Shown in pieces: positions 14,369 through 18,767 of a DNA stretch of 18,767 nucleotides. Numbering within the stretch: the first letter of the stretch is position 1; each line of letters begins with the position of its first letter. The notes below the pieces were generated by a model. That model searched no databases. It was not told the DNA's origin and worked only from the letters and a program-made list of their open reading frames with translations. Source of the DNA: M3007 sp038203695 (lineage in GTDB: Bacteria; Bacteroidota; Bacteroidia; Chitinophagales; Saprospiraceae); the NCBI GenBank assembly GCA_038203695.1, contig JBBRDQ010000093.1, positions 1 through 18,767 of the forward strand, read 5' to 3'. Made by a program: the position numbers and the translations under genes.

Positions 14369-15013
14369 TTAAAACAGAATATTGATGTAAAGCGAACTCG
14401 GAATCAAGGGCAATACTTCCAGCCGGCGTATGTTTTTAATGACCGGCGAAAAATTGTCGATCTGCTCGGTATCTCTGCCAAAACGTCCCATAGCGTACAA
14501 TGCCGCTTCGGTGGACAGGGTAATGCGCGGATGGATAGCGTATTGAAAACCAAGTACCGGTCCGGTACCTACTCCAAAACTACGGGTGGTCAGGGTCGCA
14601 TTACCGACCCCGAAATTGGTGGATTTTACGGTGTTTCCCGCATACTCACCGATGACGTCGCCGCCCCAGTGTACAATACAGCGCTTGGCAATCGTAAGGC
14701 GGTGCTCTATACCTGTGCGGGCGCGAAAGAGATTTTCATTGCTGGTGCGGATGACAAAACCGTCGGTATCTTCTTTTTTGTTGGAGGATTTCAGGTTGAA
14801 ACCCACGCGCAGCGTGTTTTTGAGACCGACTCGTTTGATACTCAACAAAAAAGGATCTGAAGAAGTGTTGTTGCCGTCGGCATTCAGAAAACCTGCCAGT
14901 GTGCCGGTTATATTCAGACCGATTTCGGTGCGTCGGGGCTTTTTTTCGGGATTTTCCTGTCCAAAAACAGCCAGTGCTAGGGAAAAGAACAGAAGAAAGA
15001 GCGTTATTCGCAT
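14369..15013 (-). CDS. Secreted barrel-like protein of unknown function (first of a pair)
   Basis: A 214-residue protein with a signal peptide (MRITLFLLFFSLALAVFGQ). Strand-like segments follow: RTEIGLNITGTLAGFL, NTLRVGFNLKSS, RTGIEHRLTI, CIVHWGGDVIGEYAG, TGPVLGFQYAIHPRITLSTEAALYAMG and the C-terminal SSLYINILF. The pattern fits a small outer-membrane beta-barrel or a related surface protein. It shares a block and overall layout with the gene 36 nt downstream, so the pair probably arose by duplication. A promoter at 15137-15165 would serve both, with a leader of over 100 nt. Confidence 0.78.
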   Translation of the reverse strand: MRITLFLLFFSLALAVFGQENPEKKPRRTEIGLNITGTLAGFLNADGNNTSSDPFLLSIKRVGLKNTLRVGFNLKSSNKKEDTDGFVIRTSNENLFRARTGIEHRLTIAKRCIVHWGGDVIGEYAGNTVKSTNFGVGNATLTTRSFGVGTGPVLGFQYAIHPRITLSTEAALYAMGRFGRDTEQIDNFSPVIKNIRRLEVLPLIPSSLYINILF

Positions 15014-15136
15014 GTAGGGAAGGTGTTAGGTTGTTCGTTAACCGGGTAATTATTAAAGTAATCCTGGAATTTATGCTAAGACCACTTTTATACACCAGTG
15101 GCTGCCTGTAGTTGACACAAGTGTTAGAAAGACGCA

Positions 15137-15165
15137 CAAAAATAGAAAATGGTTGGTTCGCGCAA
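15137..15165 (-). promoter_or_regulatory. Candidate promoter of the barrel-protein pair
   Basis: The minus strand has TTG (15165-15163), 18 nt, then TATTTTTG (15144-15137), an exact TAnnTTTG box with good spacing. It lies just after the stop of the WG-repeat gene (15168). The leader to the ATG at 15013 would be about 115-120 nt, long enough to hold a regulatory element, though none is obvious. Confidence 0.5.
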
Positions 15166-15167
15166 CA

Positions 15168-16184
15168 CTACAGTTTTTCACGCCATACGATACCGCCCAG
15201 CCGGTCGATATACTGCCAGGCACTCTGAACAATGACTTGGGCCAATCCATCCCGGAAGGGGGTCGCCGCATTAAAGGCAGGCGGAATGATTACCTGACCT
15301 TCGGTATCGATATACCCCCAGCGCCCATTGATGCAAACCTGGGCGAGCCCTTCGGAAAAAACACCGGCGTCCTCAAATTTGGGCATAATCACCAGTTTTC
15401 CAGCCTTATCAATGTAACCGTACGCGCCGTTGATCTCCACCAGCGCCAAGCCGGCACCAAAATCACCCGCCAGATCGAACATCGGCTCAATCGCGATATG
15501 TCCTTCCTGGCTGACAAATCCGTACTTGCCGTCGCGAAACACCAGCGACATGCCGTCGAAAAATTGACCCTGGGCGTGGCCTTTTATCCAGGAAAACTGC
15601 GGTGACAACCGTATTTTACCCGCCCGATCGCACAATCCCCATTGTTCGCCTTGCGCCACCCAGGCCATGTCGCCCTGAAATGGCTGGGCCATATCCCATT
15701 GTGAATCAATACTATAAATACCTTGGGGATTGATATAGCCCCATTTTTCATCCAATTGAACCGGCGCTAATCCGCTGCGGAACACCTCGGTTTGGGTAAA
15801 AACCGGTTTGATCGCAAATTGTCCACGCGGGTCGATAAATCCGGCTTTTTCGTCAAAACGAACCGGTGCCAGCCCTTCGCAAAAATCGCCGGCTGCTTCA
15901 AAAATCGCCGCGATTTGCTCATCGCCTTCCTGATTCAGGTACCCCCAATGGTGCACTACTTTCACCCGGGCTAAACCTGATTCAAAGGGGCCGATCGCGC
16001 GGTATAAACGCTTGATAAACAACCTGCCCAGGGTATCCAGGATGGTCCATTGACCATTGAGTCGCACCGGGGCAAATCCGTGGTGAAATGCGCCGACTTC
16101 CAGATACTGCGGCCGGATCACGACGGTTCCCTGTCGGTCCATGAAGCCATAATAGCCTTTGTCGCGTATTTTGAAAAAAGACAT
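15168..16184 (-). CDS. WG-repeat-containing protein
   Basis: A 338-residue protein made almost entirely of about nine or ten WG (KWG-type) repeats. Each reads roughly W/YGYID..G...I.P.F..A..F..GLA.V, for example WGYINPQGIYSI, YGYIDKAGKLVIMPKFEDAGVFSEGLAQV and WGYIDTEGQVIIPPAF. There is no signal peptide, so it is probably cytoplasmic. WG repeats form beta-rich binding surfaces; no partner is known here. It starts 23 nt after the PaaE-type reductase gene on the same strand, with no promoter box seen between, so the two are probably co-transcribed. The last repeat is degenerate (WQYIDRLGGIVWREKL). Confidence 0.92.
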   Translation of the reverse strand: MSFFKIRDKGYYGFMDRQGTVVIRPQYLEVGAFHHGFAPVRLNGQWTILDTLGRLFIKRLYRAIGPFESGLARVKVVHHWGYLNQEGDEQIAAIFEAAGDFCEGLAPVRFDEKAGFIDPRGQFAIKPVFTQTEVFRSGLAPVQLDEKWGYINPQGIYSIDSQWDMAQPFQGDMAWVAQGEQWGLCDRAGKIRLSPQFSWIKGHAQGQFFDGMSLVFRDGKYGFVSQEGHIAIEPMFDLAGDFGAGLALVEINGAYGYIDKAGKLVIMPKFEDAGVFSEGLAQVCINGRWGYIDTEGQVIIPPAFNAATPFRDGLAQVIVQSAWQYIDRLGGIVWREKL

Positions 16185-16207
16185 GCGGGTTGTAGGTTGC
16201 GCGTTGC

Positions 16208-17284
16208 TCAGGCGTCAAAAGACACCACGACGCGGTTGGTGGTTGGGTGCGACTGACAGGTAAGAATATAGCCGGCGGCCACTTCGTCGGGTTCCAGGCC
16301 GTAGTTGACATCCATGGAGACCGCGCCTTCCAGCAACCGCGCCTTGCAGGTGCTGCACACACCCCCTTTGCAGGCAAAGGGCAGATCAGCGCCGGCCCGC
16401 ATCGCGGCATCCAGCACGGTGCTGCCATCGGAAGGCAGTAAAAAGTCGAATTGTGTACCGTCCTGGATTACACGGATGGAGGCCTCAAAGGTGTTTGATT
16501 TCGGTGTAATTTCTGTAGCGGCCGTCTTCCGTTTGGTTCCGGATGTCGTAAATAGTTCAAAATGAATTTTTTGCGGTTCAATACCGACCGATTCCAGCAC
16601 CTCTTTTATTTCAAAAACCATTTCTTCCGGGCCGCACAAAAATACCGTGTCCACCGTGCCTGGCTGGAAGAGCAGCCGCGTGTATGCCCGGCATTTTTCG
16701 GCATTCAGGCGGCCATAAAACAGGTCGCTGCCCAATGACTCGCGGCTCAGGATATGATGCACGGACAGGCGGTCGGGATAGCGATTCTTGAGGGCTTCCA
16801 GTTGTTCGCGGAAAATAATATGGTCGAAACTACGATTGCCGTAAAACAGCATGAACTGGCTGTTGGGTTCTTCGGTCAGCACGGTTTTCAGAATCGACAT
16901 AATGGGCGTAATGCCGCTGCCGGCTGCAAAAGCCACGTAAAAACGCGCATTATCGGGGTGTAATGGGGTAAAAAAACGGCCCTGTGGCGGCATTACCTCC
17001 AGGGTGTCGCCCGGCTGCAATTGCGTATTAGCATAACTGCTGAATACGCCGTCCGCTACTTTTTTAATCGCCACGCGCAAATCGCCTTCCCGTGCACCCG
17101 TGCAAATCGAGTAGGAACGCCGGGTATCGACGCCGTCAACAGTCGCACGCAGCGTCAGGTGTTGCCCTTGGGTAAACTGGAATAGGTCGCGCAGGGGTTC
17201 GGGTACTTCCAGGGCTACCGAGACGGTATCGAGGGTTTCGCGCCGCACTTCGCGGACCTTTAGCGGGTAGAATTTGGTGGACAT
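16208..17284 (-). CDS. paaE: PaaE-type flavin and 2Fe-2S oxidoreductase (phenylacetyl-CoA epoxidase reductase-like)
   Basis: A 358-residue electron-transfer protein, the usual length of PaaE. The order is FAD-binding domain (RSYSI at 56-60), NAD(P)-binding domain (AGSGITPIMS at 121-130, LCGPEEM at 216-222), then a plant-type ferredoxin domain with CKGGVCSTC (Cys305, 310, 313) and the fourth Cys343 in ILTC. PaaE passes electrons from NADPH to the di-iron PaaABC epoxidase. No paaA, B, C or D lies nearby: the flanks are rpsT and a WG-repeat gene. It may serve a PaaABCD operon elsewhere or a different oxygenase. The fold and cofactors are certain; the physiological partner is not. Confidence 0.88.
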   Translation of the reverse strand: MSTKFYPLKVREVRRETLDTVSVALEVPEPLRDLFQFTQGQHLTLRATVDGVDTRRSYSICTGAREGDLRVAIKKVADGVFSSYANTQLQPGDTLEVMPPQGRFFTPLHPDNARFYVAFAAGSGITPIMSILKTVLTEEPNSQFMLFYGNRSFDHIIFREQLEALKNRYPDRLSVHHILSRESLGSDLFYGRLNAEKCRAYTRLLFQPGTVDTVFLCGPEEMVFEIKEVLESVGIEPQKIHFELFTTSGTKRKTAATEITPKSNTFEASIRVIQDGTQFDFLLPSDGSTVLDAAMRAGADLPFACKGGVCSTCKARLLEGAVSMDVNYGLEPDEVAAGYILTCQSHPTTNRVVVSFDA

Positions 17285-17325
17285 CGGTGGTGGAACGAGT
17301 TAGGGAATTGTCAATCCATGTATAA

Positions 17326-17365
17326 ACACAAAAAAGTGTATCCCGATGGAACGAGATACACTTTT
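17326..17365 (-). terminator. Intrinsic terminator of rpsT
   Basis: An 11-bp perfect stem pairs 17332-17342 with 17355-17365 around a 12-nt loop. On the minus strand the stem is followed by a T-rich run (TTTTTTGTGTTT, counting the stem's last bases). It lies 49 nt after the rpsT stop and before the paaE start, separating the two transcripts. Confidence 0.82.
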
Positions 17366-17413
17366 ATATATTTGTAGCACTGTGGCAGCGCTTACCAATA
17401 TGAATCAGGCAAA

Positions 17414-17668
17414 TTAAGCGATCGCGTTCACGTGACGCATCAAGCCACTTTTCAGGTTGGCGGCTTTGTTGCGGTGGATATTACCGCGTTTAGCCAAGCG
17501 GTCAACCATACTGATTACTTTCGGTAAAAAGATCAGGGCTTCCGCCTTGTCTTTAACGTCCCGAAGGTTTTTAATGGCCGTGCGTGCCGTTTTTTTGTAG
17601 TAGCGGTTTTGCAAGCGGCGTTTTTCCGTTTGGCGAATGCGTTTGAGTGCGGACTTATGATGTGCCAT
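17414..17668 (-). CDS. rpsT: 30S ribosomal protein S20
   Basis: An 84-residue, strongly basic protein that binds 16S rRNA in the body of the small subunit. The sequence MAHHKSALKRIRQTEKRRLQNRYYKKTARTAIKNL and the C-terminal KRGNIHRNKAANLKSGLMRHVNAIA are typical of S20, with the expected length and the family's KSALKR and HRNKAANLKS blocks. It stands alone between its own promoter box (17728-17735) and terminator (17326-17365), as is common for rpsT. Nothing is unusual about it. Confidence 0.97.
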   Translation of the reverse strand: MAHHKSALKRIRQTEKRRLQNRYYKKTARTAIKNLRDVKDKAEALIFLPKVISMVDRLAKRGNIHRNKAANLKSGLMRHVNAIA

Positions 17669-17727
17669 ATTTACTAGCGAATTGTGCAGAGATTTTAAAA
17701 GTAGTGGCTTTTCTCATTTTGGGGCTG

Positions 17728-17735
17728 CAAAGGTA
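17728..17735 (-). promoter_or_regulatory. -7 box of rpsT
   Basis: The minus strand reads TACCTTTG followed by CAGC, an exact match to the strongest form of the Bacteroidota -7 box. It lies 59 nt upstream of the ATG at 17668. A second, inverted TACCTTTG on the plus strand (17742-17749) makes the pair an 8-bp inverted repeat. Confidence 0.6.
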
Positions 17736-17816
17736 GCATTTTACCTTTGAAAAAGAAAAGAAGGTTTGAAAAAATTATCTGAGAAAGCAGCACTATTTTT
17801 TATAAGTGGTTGATTG

Positions 17817-18341
17817 TCAGGTTTTTTTAACCGGTAATTTGATGGCGGGCGGGATAGTTATCTTTGGATCGGCGCCTTTGCCTTTGCCATATTTGTCCAT
17901 CAGCCGATTAATATCGTCCCAACGCAGGTGTCCGCGTATGCTGACCATGGCAAATTCGCCGGGAGATTGTACCAGCACAACGATTTTGCGCAAGGCATTG
18001 CGGCGCTCTTTGGCCATCACATGGACGTGTTGTTTGCCCTCGCGCACCATCACCATATCCTCCAGATGCCGGCGTTTGGCTTTGCGGGTAAAACGCCGTA
18101 AATCGCGTTCGCTTACCGGACTGCCATTTTCGAAATACATGACCCGCACCTTGTTGACGGTACGTACCAGCGTGCGATCCTGTTTTTCATCGAGGAACCA
18201 GGATCCCATCTCTACCACAAACGCGGGAACCGTCAAGGCGACGCCGTCGTAATCTTTGTATTTCCAGTACAGGCCGAAATCCTGGGAAAAGGCCGATGGT
18301 GCGCATAATAAGAGGGTGCAACTGAACAGGAAGGTTCTCAT
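17817..18341 (-). CDS. DUF4252 domain protein, secreted
   Basis: From ATG 18341 the protein has 174 residues, with a signal peptide starting MRTFLFSCTLLLC and ending SAFSQ. The body fits the DUF4252 layout: a helical first half (LRRFTRKAKRRHLEDMVMVREGKQHVHVMAKER) leading into NALRKIVVLVQSPGEFAMVSIRGHLRWDDINRLM, the conserved hydrophobic strand and Gly-containing turn. The tail (PKITIPPAIKLPVKKT) is short and basic. No biochemical function is known for the family. The longer start at 18431 would put 30 non-hydrophobic residues ahead of the signal peptide and is rejected. A second DUF4252 gene lies upstream on the same strand, so the two are probably an operon or a duplicated pair. Confidence 0.82.
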   Translation of the reverse strand: MRTFLFSCTLLLCAPSAFSQDFGLYWKYKDYDGVALTVPAFVVEMGSWFLDEKQDRTLVRTVNKVRVMYFENGSPVSERDLRRFTRKAKRRHLEDMVMVREGKQHVHVMAKERRNALRKIVVLVQSPGEFAMVSIRGHLRWDDINRLMDKYGKGKGADPKITIPPAIKLPVKKT

Positions 18342-18431
18342 ATAAGAAGGTGTTAAAGTACAGTAAAAATTTAGCGGTTTAAAAAGGGGGGTCGATGGGG
18401 TTAGGCACCAAGACATTTTCGTTTTCGCCAC

Positions 18432-18467
18432 CCCGACCTTTCAGGTTTTAAAATCTGAAAGGTCGGG
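18432..18467. repeat. Palindromic repeat between the two DUF4252 genes
   Basis: CCCGACCTTTCAG (18432-18444) is the exact reverse complement of 18455-18467. The 10 nt between (GTTTTAAAAT) continue the pairing apart from a G-T pair, so the whole element is a near-perfect palindrome. No T-run follows on either strand, which argues against an ordinary terminator. It resembles short palindromes I have seen repeated between genes in other Bacteroidota. Confidence 0.85.
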
Positions 18468-18485
18468 TCCCAGGAAAAATCTGCG

Positions 18486-18767
18486 CTATTCTTTGTGTTT
18501 GATCTTATCCAACTGATCGATACCCTTGACATCCAGCGTTTTTGAGAGCGAGGATATTTTGTCCAGATCGATTTTGCCGGTAAAACTCAGCATGGTGAAC
18601 TCGTTGGGGCCGCCGACCAGCAGTAAGAGTTCTTCGATAATATTGCCTTTGTCTTTGATCCAGATGCGGACGTTTTCCTTGCCGTCACGCACGGTCAGCA
18701 ATTCCGCATATTCGCTGGCAGGCACCTGTTTGAGTGCATTTTTGTACATTTCGGTGCCGTCGGCAAT
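18486..18767 (-). CDS. DUF4252 domain protein, C-terminal part (cut by the window edge)
   Basis: The frame is open from the right edge (reading IADGTEMYKNALKQV) to the stop at 18486, so an internal Met at 18749 is not the start. The 93 visible residues are the conserved end of DUF4252: YAELLTVRDGKENVRIWIKDKGNIIEELLLLVGGPNEFTMLSFTGKIDLDKISSL, with the typical order of strand, helix entry and Gly-containing turn. It ends in a charged tail (LDKIKHKE). By family habit the missing part should begin with a signal peptide. It precedes another DUF4252 gene on the same strand, across a gap of about 140 nt holding a palindromic repeat. Confidence 0.85.
   Translation of the reverse strand: MADGTEMYKNALKQVPASEYAELLTVRDGKENVRIWIKDKGNIIEELLLLVGGPNEFTMLSFTGKIDLDKISSLSKTLDVKGIDQLDKIKHKE

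Noticed and set aside
1..18767. tRNA, rRNA, integrase or transposase genes
   Set aside because: None was recognised on either strand; the cassette at 2316-3874 therefore has no visible mobility gene.

Overview
The window comes from the chromosome of a member of the Bacteroidota. It holds a SusC/RagA-type TonB-dependent outer-membrane transporter, two DUF4252 genes, several lipoproteins and secreted barrel-like proteins, and repeated matches to the Bacteroidota -7 promoter box TAnnTTTG in front of genes on both strands. Shine-Dalgarno sequences are not conspicuous. Gene style and AT-rich intergenic repeats would fit the Saprospiria or a nearby class, but that narrower placement is inference. 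No rRNA, tRNA, CRISPR array, transposase or integrase was seen.

Layout. (1) 1-7000 is a sugar-uptake locus: a truncated susC (minus) diverges from an AraC-type regulator (plus); further on lie a cytoplasmic GH37 trehalase and an FHS/MFS-type sugar permease, both on the minus strand. A plausible scheme is outer-membrane import by SusC and its off-window partner, inner-membrane import by the permease, cleavage of trehalose to glucose by the trehalase, and control by the AraC protein. A palindrome fills the spacer of the candidate susC promoter, and part of it recurs in the regulator's leader. (2) Between the regulator and the trehalase sits an AT-rich cassette of three overlapping genes (2316-3874): a TIGR04255-like protein and two small proteins of unknown function. 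It looks acquired and is the best candidate here for an undescribed system. (3) 5441-5705, between permease and trehalase, is built of an 84-bp tandem duplication and a perfect 32-nt inverted repeat. (4) 7129-8115 is an ARPP-1/DUF6569-like lipoprotein, followed by a 4-copy heptamer repeat and a perfect 21-bp terminator stem. (5) 8177-10198 (plus) carries a PlsC-like acyltransferase with a C-terminal membrane domain and a spermidine-synthase-like methyltransferase fold protein. (6) 10217-13344 (minus) carries a large secreted TPR protein and a di-haem cytochrome c peroxidase lipoprotein. (7) 13751-15013 (minus) is a pair of related barrel-like secreted proteins. (8) 15168-17284 (minus) is a likely two-gene unit: a PaaE-type flavin/2Fe-2S reductase without its PaaABCD partners in view, then a WG-repeat protein. 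(9) 17414-17668 is rpsT, with a clear promoter and terminator. (10) 17817-18767 holds two DUF4252 genes, the second cut by the window edge, separated by a palindromic repeat.

Several start codons differ from the longest possible ORF. They were moved downstream where a promoter box, signal peptide or family N-terminus supports it (2316, 6936, 13344, 18341). All functional calls rest on motifs read by eye; no database search was run.
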